Below, piece by piece: positions 8,527 through 15,793 of a stretch of 64,000 nucleotides of DNA. A program made the translations under genes and the position numbers. The notes under the pieces are model-generated. The model ran no database searches and was not told where the DNA came from. It worked only from the letters and a program-made list of their open reading frames with translations. The stretch's first letter is position 1; each line of letters starts with the position of its first letter. This DNA comes from Bacteroides caecimuris (GTDB taxonomy: Bacteria > Bacteroidota > Bacteroidia > Bacteroidales > Bacteroidaceae): NCBI RefSeq assembly GCF_001688725.2, contig NZ_CP015401.2, forward strand, positions 1,798,001 through 1,862,000, given 5' to 3'.

Positions 8527-9192
8527 ATGGCAAAGAAAGTAAAATGTACGACGGGCGATGTGTTTGCTATTCCGGTGTCCGAAACGGAGTTTATATTCGG
8601 AAGGGTGCTGTTTGATGTAACGAAACAGTATATTAAGATTGTGCCGGAAGAAGAAAGAGTATTTAATTATCTGGGATTCTTCAATAAGAGTGTGCTGATT
8701 GAAATGTTCTTGGGTGTGTACACTTCGGTGAAAGGTGTGGACTTTGAGAAAAAAGCTGTTACCGGGACGTTCGTGTTTAACGATTTTCTTAGTGAATACA
8801 AGGGAATGATAGTCGGTAAAAGAGAGGTTAATCCAATTGAAGTGAGTTTCCCGGAAACATTGGGAAGCCGGAATATGGATTATTACCTGACATTGGGAGA
8901 ACTGGCGTTCCCCATAGATATAACAGAACAGATTTATTATGATGAAATAAAAGTGATGCCATCTACCGGATATGGTTACTATGAGGTTGTTGTTGCCACA
9001 TTAGATTTTTCCGGGCGGGACGATTTAATTAAAGAGGATGCCAAAATGGATAATTATTTTAGAGATTCTGATTTGCGCTCTTTGCCAGATGTGCGTAAAC
9101 GTATATGGAAACTTGCCGGAGAGGATATGAATAAGAGTTATTACGAATTGGCTAAAGGGAAAGGGGTTGACTTGGCACGATTGTATGTGTAA
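8527..9192 (+). CDS. Imm26-like immunity protein
   Basis: A 221-residue soluble protein. The opening CTTGDVFAIPVSETEFIFGR is the hallmark of the Imm26 family (GDxFAIPL...GxV/I), found as toxin-neutralising proteins in polymorphic toxin systems. The rest is beta-rich, with an acidic helical C-terminus. It follows the fused Imm protein after 22 bp and ends the araC operon; regulatory copy B begins 36 bp downstream. No toxin gene is nearby, so it is probably an orphan immunity gene against toxins of other Bacteroidales. The exact target is unknown. Confidence 0.65.
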   Translation: MAKKVKCTTGDVFAIPVSETEFIFGRVLFDVTKQYIKIVPEEERVFNYLGFFNKSVLIEMFLGVYTSVKGVDFEKKAVTGTFVFNDFLSEYKGMIVGKREVNPIEVSFPETLGSRNMDYYLTLGELAFPIDITEQIYYDEIKVMPSTGYGYYEVVVATLDFSGRDDLIKEDAKMDNYFRDSDLRSLPDVRKRIWKLAGEDMNKSYYELAKGKGVDLARLYV

Positions 9193-9227
9193 ATTACGGT
9201 AAAACAGCCTCTTTTGTGCGATTTGAG

Positions 9228-9290
9228 CGATTATCGAAAAAGAATGGACGGGAAACAGAAAAAGTAATATCCGGATTGCCAGTAACTTTG
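9228..9290 (+). promoter_or_regulatory. Repeated regulatory module, copy B (upstream of rteC)
   Basis: The 35-bp motif starts CGATTATCGAAAAAGAATGG at 9228 and the box TAACTTTG is at 9283-9290, again 55 bp from motif start to TA. The ACAGT-type palindrome and the AAGCCGTTA element found in the other copies are not present here. rteC starts 32 bp after the box. Confidence 0.75.
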
Positions 9291-9321
9291 CAGCCGTTTT
9301 TAGAAACCTAAAAAGGATTGC

Positions 9322-10143
9322 ATGGATAAATTTTTTGATTCGATGTTACAGGAGATTGACCGCTATACGGGGACGGTCAATCTGGAAGGGGAAAACATTA
9401 TTCCGGGCTGCCGTGAAATGATGAATTACCTGAAAGGCAAAATGATTGAACTGAAAAACTTTGCGTTGTCCCGTGAGTTTAAGGACGACGCAGAGGAAAT
9501 CCGATTTTTTAAGTACCAAAAGCCGCTGATACTCGGACGGCTGCTGTACTTCTACAAGCTATACCAGATCGAGAGCAACCGACCGCCAAGCTATGAACTT
9601 GCCACAGGTTATTACCAATGTGAGATTGAGAAACTGAAAACGGTCTTTGAACGCAGCCTTTCCTTTTTCCAGTATTACCGTAGCGGGGCTACGTACCGGG
9701 ACAACTTCTACTTCAAACGGGGACAAACGGAGATAAGCCCGGAAACGGACACGTTCATTTTCGAGCCGGAAGCGGAGCTATCCACCGGATATGACCGACT
9801 GGTCGCCCGGCTGATTGCGGTGGAACTGCTGTTAGCCTTCCTGACAAGGCGGATGCGTGAGCCTGCGGACGGTGAGCCGCTATCGGGAAAGAAACTGTAC
9901 TGGACGGACAAGAAAGCGGCGGCGGTGGAACTGATATACGGCATCCATGCGGTGGGAAGCGTGGATAACGGGAAGGCGGACATTATCGACATCGTGACGG
10001 CATTTGAACGGACGTTCCATATTGATCTGGGCGACGTGTACCACACGTTTATCGCCATGCGTAACCGGAAGAACAGCCGGACGGTGTATCTTGACCAGAT
10101 GATCGAGCAACTGCTCAAACGGATGGACGAAACGGATAGCTAA
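9322..10143 (+). CDS. rteC: RteC family regulator of excision/transfer
   Basis: A 273-residue protein matching RteC of CTnDOT-type elements (FFKYQKPLILGRLLYFYKLY, SFFQYYRSGATYRDNFYFKR). In CTnDOT, RteC activates the excision operon by binding an inverted repeat upstream of its promoter. Here the usual partners tetQ, rteA and rteB are missing, and rteC is headed by regulatory copy B instead. Excision control may therefore have been rewired to the AraC-linked regulon. A likely target is the palindrome at 58408-58455 upstream of the HTH pair near the integrase. A strong terminator follows at 10234-10278. Confidence 0.88.
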   Translation: MDKFFDSMLQEIDRYTGTVNLEGENIIPGCREMMNYLKGKMIELKNFALSREFKDDAEEIRFFKYQKPLILGRLLYFYKLYQIESNRPPSYELATGYYQCEIEKLKTVFERSLSFFQYYRSGATYRDNFYFKRGQTEISPETDTFIFEPEAELSTGYDRLVARLIAVELLLAFLTRRMREPADGEPLSGKKLYWTDKKAAAVELIYGIHAVGSVDNGKADIIDIVTAFERTFHIDLGDVYHTFIAMRNRKNSRTVYLDQMIEQLLKRMDETDS

Positions 10144-10233
10144 CTTATTGAAAACCAATGATAGGATTACCAAGTTCGTACCAAGCTGCTAAAAGCGACT
10201 TTATCGAGCCCTAACCAGTGACAAGCGGCTTGC

Positions 10234-10278
10234 AGCCGCCGGAAGAACCGAAATAAAAGGCTCTCCGGCGGCTTTTTT
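10234..10278 (+). terminator. Intrinsic terminator of rteC
   Basis: AGCCGCCGGA (10234-10243) pairs with TCCGGCGGCT (10264-10273), followed by T residues. Ten GC-rich base pairs. Confidence 0.88.
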
Positions 10279-10377
10279 CGTGCCGGAAAAAATCTTTGGC
10301 AAGGTGGTACGGACGTGAAAAGAAAAACAATCGAATAGACGGACATTTGCGACCATAATTTTAAAAATCAACAGATT

Positions 10378-10788
10378 ATGGAAGTAATAACAATCGAAAG
10401 CAAAGCGTTTGCCGCCCTCGTGGAGAAGATAGACGGGATAGCGGCATACGTGGAAGCGTCCCGGCAAAGGGAACCGGACGGGCAGCAGGGACAGGAAGAG
10501 AAGAACAGCCGGACGACGGGCAAGTGGATGACGGGCAGCGAGGTGTGCGAATATCTCGAAATCAGCCCCCGTACCTTGCAACGCTACCGCACGAACCGGA
10601 TTATCGCCTTCTCCATCTGCGGGAAGAAAATCCGCTACCGCCGCACGGACGTGGAACAGTTCCGGGAACGGTGGATGCGGGAAACGCCCGACAAGCAGAT
10701 CGACCGGATGATTGAACAACACCCTTTGCATGAACGTAAATACAAGCTGTATGGTAAGAAAAGAGGAAATACTGGCAAGGACGAGTAA
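10378..10788 (+). CDS. Helix-turn-helix (excisionase/MerR-like) protein
   Basis: A 136-residue protein with an N-terminal coiled or helical segment (residues 1-35), a charged linker, and a winged HTH at about 50-110 (MTGSEVCEYLEISPRTLQRY, then RRTDVEQF). This is the helix-turn-helix 17 type common in Bacteroides mobile elements, often annotated as excisionase-like. It overlaps the start of the primase-helicase gene. Three relatives occur in this window (12828, 58533, 58828), each beginning with a similar helical part. Role inferred as DNA binding for replication or excision. Confidence 0.8.
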   Translation: MEVITIESKAFAALVEKIDGIAAYVEASRQREPDGQQGQEEKNSRTTGKWMTGSEVCEYLEISPRTLQRYRTNRIIAFSICGKKIRYRRTDVEQFRERWMRETPDKQIDRMIEQHPLHERKYKLYGKKRGNTGKDE

Positions 10789-12853
10789 CGGGCTGGACGT
10801 GTTCCGCCACTACCTGCCCGTGAAGTGGCGGGTAGGCAGGAATTTCCTGAACCCGCTGTACGAGGACAGCAAGGCTTCGTGCAACGTGTATTATGACCGC
10901 CGTAGCGAAACGTACAGGATGAAAGACTTCGGGAACGGGGACTTTTCGGGCGACTGTTTCTTTATCGTGGCGAAAATCAAGGGGCTGGACTGCAAGAACG
11001 CCGCCGACTTCGTGGAGATACTGGAAACGATAGACCGTGAGCTGTGTCTGGGTATCAGCGAGGATGTACCGCCGGAAACGGTACGGGAACGGCAGGCTGC
11101 CATGCGGGTTGTCCCGTTGGCGGAAGGAAACGGGATGAACGGTGACGGAACGGCAGAACCGACCGGGACGGAAGAACGGACGGCAGAGCCGGAACACAAG
11201 CCACGCCCGTACCGGACGGTGCAGCAGCCGTTCACGGAAAAGGAACTGGAGTATTGGGCTGGGTACGGGATAACGGAAGCGGTGCTGAACCGATACGGGG
11301 TGCAATCGCTGAAGGAGTACCGGAGCGAAACGAAAGACGGGAAAGCGTTCGGTTTCACGTCCACAGCCATAGAACCGATGTTCGGGTATGCGGGGAAATG
11401 GGGCGTAAAGGTGTACCGCCCGAAATCGGAAGTACGGTTCGTGTACGGCGGTCATACGGGAGATAATTATTGTTTCGGGCTGGAAGAGTTGCCGCCCAAA
11501 GGCGACACGCTGTTCCTGACGGGCGGGGAAAAGGACGTGCTGACGCTGGCGGCGCACGGGTTCCATGCGATCTGTTTCAATTCGGAAACATCGGTGATAC
11601 CTGCAAAGATCATCCGGAAGCTGGTGTATCGGTTCAAGCATATCGTTCTGCTGTACGATGTGGATAAGATAGGGCTGGAAAGCTCCGAGAAACACCGACA
11701 GCAGCTAACGGAGTACGGGGTGAAACGGCTGGTGCTGCCGCTGACGGGTGAAAAGACGGACAAGGACGTGTCGGACTACTTCAAGGCGGGACGGACACGG
11801 GACGAGTTTGTGAAGCTGTTCCTTAAAATGCTGGATAGCCTGTACGGTGATACGATGGCGGTGCTGAAATCCTGCGAGATAGACTATGACCACCCGCCAC
11901 AGCAGGCGGTCGCCATCGTGACCGCCGGGGACGTGCCGCTGGGTTCGGAAGAGAACATCCTCTGCATCACGGGCGGGGAAGGCACGGGAAAGAGTAATTA
12001 TACGGCTGCGCTTGTCGCCGGGGCGATTCAGGAGAAGGAAACGGATGCGGACTTGTTGGGCGTTCGGGTAGAGCCGAACCGGAAAGGGCGTGCGGTGCTG
12101 CTCTACGATACGGAGCAGAGCGAGCAACAACTGTACAAGAACACAGGGCGGATGCTGCGGCGTGCAGGACGGGAGAAGATGCCGCCCTACCTGCACGTGT
12201 ACTGCCTGACGGGAATGTCACGGAGCGAGCGACTGACGGCTATCATGCAGAGCATGGATAAGTACCATTACCTGCACGGGGGTATTCATTTAGTGGTGAT
12301 CGACGGGGTGGCGGACTTGATACGCTGCGCCAATGACGAGGGGGAAAGCGTGGCGTTGATAGACGAGATTTACCGACTGGCGGGGATTTACCGCACGTGC
12401 ATCGCCGCCGTGGTGCATTTCGTTCCGAACGGGTTGAAGTTAAGGGGGCACTTGGGCAGCGAGTTGCAGCGCAAGTCGGCGGCTATCCTCTCGATAGAGA
12501 AGGACGATAACCCGGAAATCTCGGTCGTGAAGGCGTTGAAAGTGCGTGACGGCAGCCCGCTGGATATTCCTATCATGCAGTTCCGCTGGGACAAACAGAT
12601 GGGGATGCCCGTGTACGTGGGCGAAAAGCCCCGTGCGGAGAAGGAGAAGCGCAAGGAGAAGGAGCTGGCGGAAATGGCACGGGAAGCGTTCACCCGGCAG
12701 GAGAAGTACGGCTACATCGAACTGTGCGAACTGATACAGGAAATGCTGGAAGTGAAGGAACGGACGGCAAAGGGATATATCCGCTATATGCGTGAGAAGG
12801 AAATCGTCGAAAAGGAAGGAGATTACTATGTACACGGACAGGGAAGAGTTTGA
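10751..12853 (+). CDS. Primase-helicase type protein: Toprim plus RecA-like ATPase
   Basis: Start chosen at ATG 10751 (MVRKEEILARTSNG), about 700 residues; another ATG at 10712 would add 13. The N-terminus (about 1-85) resembles the CHC2-type primase fold without clear zinc cysteines. The Toprim-like domain spans about 245-345 (DTLFLTGGEKDVLTLAAHG, IVLLYDVDKIGLESSEKH). A RecA/RepA-type ATPase at about 395-600 has Walker A ITGGEGTGKSNYT and Walker B LVVIDGVADLI. The C-terminal tail looks like a winged helix. It probably primes or unwinds element DNA after excision or transfer. It overlaps both HTH neighbours. Confidence 0.75.
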   Translation: MVRKEEILARTSNGLDVFRHYLPVKWRVGRNFLNPLYEDSKASCNVYYDRRSETYRMKDFGNGDFSGDCFFIVAKIKGLDCKNAADFVEILETIDRELCLGISEDVPPETVRERQAAMRVVPLAEGNGMNGDGTAEPTGTEERTAEPEHKPRPYRTVQQPFTEKELEYWAGYGITEAVLNRYGVQSLKEYRSETKDGKAFGFTSTAIEPMFGYAGKWGVKVYRPKSEVRFVYGGHTGDNYCFGLEELPPKGDTLFLTGGEKDVLTLAAHGFHAICFNSETSVIPAKIIRKLVYRFKHIVLLYDVDKIGLESSEKHRQQLTEYGVKRLVLPLTGEKTDKDVSDYFKAGRTRDEFVKLFLKMLDSLYGDTMAVLKSCEIDYDHPPQQAVAIVTAGDVPLGSEENILCITGGEGTGKSNYTAALVAGAIQEKETDADLLGVRVEPNRKGRAVLLYDTEQSEQQLYKNTGRMLRRAGREKMPPYLHVYCLTGMSRSERLTAIMQSMDKYHYLHGGIHLVVIDGVADLIRCANDEGESVALIDEIYRLAGIYRTCIAAVVHFVPNGLKLRGHLGSELQRKSAAILSIEKDDNPEISVVKALKVRDGSPLDIPIMQFRWDKQMGMPVYVGEKPRAEKEKRKEKELAEMAREAFTRQEKYGYIELCELIQEMLEVKERTAKGYIRYMREKEIVEKEGDYYVHGQGRV

Positions 12854-13130
12854 AGGCTGGATGCAGCGGATCATGCAGCGGTTCGACACGACCGAAAAGC
12901 TGCTGGAAAGGGTGCTGAAAAAGAACAGCCAACTGGATGGTGAAGAGGTGCTGGATAATCAGGACTTGTGCCTGCTGCTGAAAGTCGGCATACGGACGTT
13001 GCAACGCTACCGGGCTATGGGGCTACTGCCCTACTTCACGATCAGCGGGAAGGTATTCTACCGGGCGAAAGATGTGCATGAGTTTATCCGCAACCGATTC
13101 GATGCAGTAGCGGAGAGAAAGCGTAAGTGA
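12828..13130 (+). CDS. Helix-turn-helix protein, excisionase-like
   Basis: A 100-residue protein starting at ATG 12828, preceded by GGAAGGAG, one of the clearer ribosome binding sites in the window. An N-terminal helix (residues 1-35) is followed by the HTH core NQDLCLLLKVGIRTLQRYR and the wing ISGKVFYRAKDVHEFI. It overlaps the primase-helicase gene by 26 bp, so it is translationally coupled. Same family as the protein at 10378. A terminator follows at once. Confidence 0.8.
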   Translation: MYTDREEFEGWMQRIMQRFDTTEKLLERVLKKNSQLDGEEVLDNQDLCLLLKVGIRTLQRYRAMGLLPYFTISGKVFYRAKDVHEFIRNRFDAVAERKRK

Positions 13131-13143
13131 AAAGTGAACGGTT

Positions 13144-13183
13144 GCCCCGCTTTGTCGTTAGATAAGGCGGGGCTATTCTTTTG
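13144..13183 (+). terminator. Intrinsic terminator after the HTH gene
   Basis: GCCCCGC (13144-13150) and GCGGGGC (13167-13173), with further CTT/AAG pairing in the loop, then a T-rich tail. Confidence 0.85.
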
Positions 13184-13478
13184 TAGTTCGGTTGGTTTGC
13201 ACTATATTTGCAACAGAAAATATGAAAGTTCATTGCCCGGCTTGAACGCAAGCGGGTTTTGATTATATAGATTGTACGTTCGCTGAACGTCTCGGTACGA
13301 AAACTGGCACTTTTCACTAAGAAACGGGATTACGGCGCAATGCACATGTTGTATGCACATACAGCGTGTCTTGCCTGTTTCGTTTCTTAGGTATGCCAGT
13401 ACCTCGTACCGGAATAGCGTAATTCACGCTGTTTTTTTATGGCAGTTGGCGGGCATAACCGATAAAAAGAAAAGTGTT
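13179..13478 (+). ncRNA. Promoter and long structured leader of the DHFR-like gene (candidate cis-regulatory RNA)
   Basis: A TTTTG -33 element (13179-13183) and a TATATTTG -7 box (13203-13210) would start RNA near 13217, leaving a leader of about 260 nt. Three perfect stems nest inside one another: CGGTACGA/TCGTACCG (13293-13300, 13404-13411), ACTGGCA/TGCCAGT (13303-13309, 13394-13400) and CTAAGAAACG/CGTTTCTTAG (13317-13326, 13381-13390). A small hairpin AGCGT/ACGCT (13416-13430) followed by seven T lies 40 bases before the ATG. This layout fits an attenuator or riboswitch, or a folded recombination site; the ligand is unknown. Confidence 0.55.
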
Positions 13479-13964
13479 ATGAAACAGATTACTTTGTATG
13501 TGTACCAAACCATTGACGGATGCGCCGCCCGTGCCGACAAGCAGGTGGACGATGCTATTCTGAAAGCCGATTGCCTGCTCTTGGATGAAGAAACTTATCT
13601 GGATGTATTTATGAATCACCTCGGCTGGCCGCTGGCGGAGAAAGAAACTTTTGTAGTGGCGCAAGCCGATTGTAACCTAACGGAAAAAGAAGGGGTGCAG
13701 TTCATCACGGGGGATGCCGTGGCGGAACTCTCACGAATGAAAGCTGCGGGTGACGGGGTGATGGTCGCCTATGGCGAAAGAATTGCGGCTGTGCTGCTCA
13801 ATAGCGGGCTGGCGGATGAAATCGTGGTAGTTACGCTGCCGAAAGTTGCAGGGGGTGAAGAAAAGGCTTTGCGGCATATTACGGGGGACGGTGCGGCATG
13901 GGTGGTACGGTCTTGCAAGGTGCTGGATGGTGAGAAGGTACGAACGGTGTACGGAAGGGTGTAA
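13479..13964 (+). CDS. Dihydrofolate reductase / RibD C-terminal family protein
   Basis: A 161-residue protein starting at ATG 13479 (MKQITLYVYQTIDG). The opening matches the N-terminal strand of RibD-C/DHFR-like reductases (xxYxxxSLDG), and LLNSGLADEIVVVTLP matches their LxxxGLVDE segment. The usual GG of the NADPH loop is replaced by VAYGERIAAVL, so cofactor binding may differ. Such proteins reduce pterin or pyrimidine substrates; the true substrate here is unknown. It stands alone, with a structured leader before it and three hairpins after it. Family call moderate, function open. Confidence 0.68.
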   Translation: MKQITLYVYQTIDGCAARADKQVDDAILKADCLLLDEETYLDVFMNHLGWPLAEKETFVVAQADCNLTEKEGVQFITGDAVAELSRMKAAGDGVMVAYGERIAAVLLNSGLADEIVVVTLPKVAGGEEKALRHITGDGAAWVVRSCKVLDGEKVRTVYGRV

Positions 13965-14049
13965 TTACGAAACTGGCAGTTTCGTAATTTGGCAACGGAT
14001 GGTTGCCAAATTGGGAAAAGACAAATGCGCAACAAGCGGTTGCGCATTT
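13964..14049. repeat. Array of three consecutive perfect stem-loops
   Basis: Hairpin 1 has arms ATTACGAAACT and its complement (13964-13974, 13978-13988) with a 3-base loop. Hairpin 2 has TTTGGCAAC/GTTGCCAAA (13988-13996, 14002-14010). Hairpin 3 has AAATGCGCAA/TTGCGCATTT (14023-14032, 14040-14049). They fill the gap between two convergent genes. The word TACGAAACTGGCA in hairpin 1 nearly repeats TACGAAAACTGGCA in the leader upstream of the gene (13296), so the DHFR-like gene is bracketed by related structured sequence. Confidence 0.8.
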
Positions 14050-14059
14050 ACTCTCTTCA

Positions 14060-15190
14060 TTACTGGTGGATGGTCTTTAAGATTAAATCTTTGAGTTGCT
14101 GCTCGGTCGGTAGTTGGAGCTTGTATTTGGAAACAAATATCTGCTCGTCCAGTCCGGCAGTGGTATATTGTACCAGTGCATCGTTCTTGTCCGTTACCAA
14201 TAAAATACCTATCGGCGGGTTATCGTCCGGTTCCATGACTTCGGCTTTGTAGTAGTTCAGGTATGAATAAAGCTGCGATACATGGGCGTGGGCGAATGGA
14301 GAAATTTTGACTTCCAGCAAAATATGAGCTTTAAGAATACGATGGTAAAAGACCATATCAATAAAAAAATACTCGTCACCGATAAGGATGCGCTTTTGTC
14401 TTGCCTCGAAACAAAAACCATTCCCTAATTCAATAATGAAGTCACGCAAATGGTCGAGCAACCGGGTTTCGAGTTCATTCTCTTTAAGAAGTAAAGCCCG
14501 TTGTTGCGGTATGTTCAGAAACTCAAAGAAATAATCATCTTTGACAACATCGGTTACGGTTTGCGGATGTATTTTCTGCCTAATAGCGGTAAGCGCATAT
14601 TCCATATCACCGGACAAGCCGACACGCTCGTAACTCAATGCTCCGATTTGCCGTCTTAGTTCACGGACGGAAAGCCCGGTCTGGATGGTTAGCATTTCGT
14701 AATACATGCGCTTGACCGGATTGTCTATTTTCATCAGTTCGATAAAGTGAGAAAATGATATAGAAGAGATTAATTTCTCTGCTGATATTTTGTTGTTATC
14801 ATCTTCTTTATCAGAATATTGTAATTTATGCGACAGTGTCGCATAAATTTGTTCCCCATCATTCTGCAAAGATTTATGCGACATTGTCGCATAAATCTGA
14901 TGGAATAAATTATCTATCAGCCTTGCAAAAGTCGGGTAAGTAAGATAGAATTTTCTTGCCCATTGAAACAAGGTGACATTTAACCCTTGCTGATCTATTC
15001 GTTTTTCTAAATTCTTTAATAACAAATCGCCATACACAGCACGGTCTTCCCCGTTCTGCTCGAACTCCACGATATAAAATCCCATTAACCAGTTACGCAC
15101 AGTCTGGCATTGGTTTACGGCTTTGACCGCACTCTGTTGTAGCTGCTGGTGCGTGTCGGTTATGATGGTTGCTAATTGTTCAAAATTCAT
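14060..15190 (-). CDS. DUF1016 / YhcG-type PDDEXK nuclease domain protein
   Basis: A 376-residue protein. The N-terminal DUF1016-N part has TVRNWLMGFYIVEFEQNGED and related text; the C-terminal PDDEXK part contains FFIDMVFYHR and HILLEVKISPFAHAHVSQLYSYLNYY, giving Asp and ExK catalytic residues. YhcG-type proteins are frequent in mobile elements and beside restriction systems, but their role is not settled. The middle (about residues 100-125) holds two copies of YAT(M/L)SHK, each encoded by a 27-bp perfect palindrome. It is transcribed from a TACCTTTG promoter at 15303-15310, with two hairpins in the leader. Confidence 0.85.
   Translation of the reverse strand: MNFEQLATIITDTHQQLQQSAVKAVNQCQTVRNWLMGFYIVEFEQNGEDRAVYGDLLLKNLEKRIDQQGLNVTLFQWARKFYLTYPTFARLIDNLFHQIYATMSHKSLQNDGEQIYATLSHKLQYSDKEDDNNKISAEKLISSISFSHFIELMKIDNPVKRMYYEMLTIQTGLSVRELRRQIGALSYERVGLSGDMEYALTAIRQKIHPQTVTDVVKDDYFFEFLNIPQQRALLLKENELETRLLDHLRDFIIELGNGFCFEARQKRILIGDEYFFIDMVFYHRILKAHILLEVKISPFAHAHVSQLYSYLNYYKAEVMEPDDNPPIGILLVTDKNDALVQYTTAGLDEQIFVSKYKLQLPTEQQLKDLILKTIHQ
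14823..14897. repeat. Two 27-bp palindromes inside the DUF1016 coding region
   Basis: Arms of 13 bp around a single centre base at 14823-14849 and 14871-14897. The shared core is TTTATGCGACA, the outermost base pair differs, and the centre is G in one and T in the other. They encode the repeated peptide YAT(M/L)SHK. They look like an inserted, self-similar palindromic unit carried in frame. Confidence 0.88.
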
Positions 15191-15255
15191 ATCATACTAT
15201 TATTGAAAGTTGATTAAAGGCGTTCGGGGTATTGCTGCCCTGAACGTCTGCCATC

Positions 15256-15310
15256 CGGTCACTCTGAAAAGGCAAAGCCGCCCTTTCGGAGTGACCGATT
15301 GGCAAAGGTA
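15256..15310 (-). promoter_or_regulatory. Promoter and leader hairpin of the DUF1016 gene
   Basis: On the minus strand TACCTTTG (15303-15310) is a good -7 box. Just downstream is a hairpin of 17-base arms with one mismatch (15256-15272 and 15281-15297), and then a second, weaker one (about 15212-15237). The leader therefore begins with stable structure, which may protect the message or terminate transcription from the gene upstream. Confidence 0.6.
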
Positions 15311-15325
15311 CTAATTATTATGGGA

Positions 15326-15793
15326 TTAAGGGTGTAATACCTTAAAATCCTGGCTGCCGCCGTCGTCTATCAGCCCGTCCTTGCGTAGCCGCAAAAGAAT
15401 TTCGGTTGTTGACTGGCTGCCGAAATTGCGGACACAGTGCAGACGGGAGAAACGATAGCGGCGAAGGTGGATAAGCAGGTGTTCGACCGTGAACAGGCTT
15501 AGTTCACGGCAAGCCCTGACGATGCGCTGCGACAAGCCGAAATCATCCAGCGGGGTGTCTAACAGCCTGCGGTGCTTGCCCGGTCTGCCCCGTCCCTTCT
15601 CCGGCTGCATATCGTCATAGATGGTATCTACCCGGTTACGCTCGAAAAGGGCGAAAAGGGATGCGCTGTCAATCATCAGAACGGTATCGAAACGGGCAAA
15701 AGCGATGTGGTTGCCGTTCATCCAGAGGGTGATGCGCTGCACGTCCGTTCCACAGATACGGGCGGCTTCTTCCACGGATAACCAGCCGTTCAT
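15326..15793 (-). CDS. HTH protein with RNA-polymerase alpha-CTD-like C-terminus
   Basis: A 155-residue protein starting at ATG 15793, which overlaps the topB stop by four bases (ATGA), so it is translated after topB. The N-terminal part (1-55) is an excisionase-like HTH (WLSVEEAARICGTDVQRITL). A basic linker near 65-75 follows (GRGRPGKHRR). Residues 85-145 (RACRELSLFTVEHLL, RFSRLHCVRNFGSQSTTEIL) resemble the helix-hairpin-helix alpha-CTD fold (SxRxxNxL...LLxxxNFGxKSLxEI). A DNA-binding protein with a piece resembling polymerase alpha could contact promoter or element DNA. Function not known. Confidence 0.68.
   Translation of the reverse strand: MNGWLSVEEAARICGTDVQRITLWMNGNHIAFARFDTVLMIDSASLFALFERNRVDTIYDDMQPEKGRGRPGKHRRLLDTPLDDFGLSQRIVRACRELSLFTVEHLLIHLRRYRFSRLHCVRNFGSQSTTEILLRLRKDGLIDDGGSQDFKVLHP

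Noticed and set aside
10601..11695. 364-codon minus-strand open frame opposite the primase-helicase gene
   Set aside because: Mirror frame of a GC-rich coding sequence; composition rich in R, H, P and F, no family features, and the plus-strand gene has clear Toprim and Walker motifs. The same holds for 15874-17004 (+) opposite topB and 41017-42423 (-) opposite traM.
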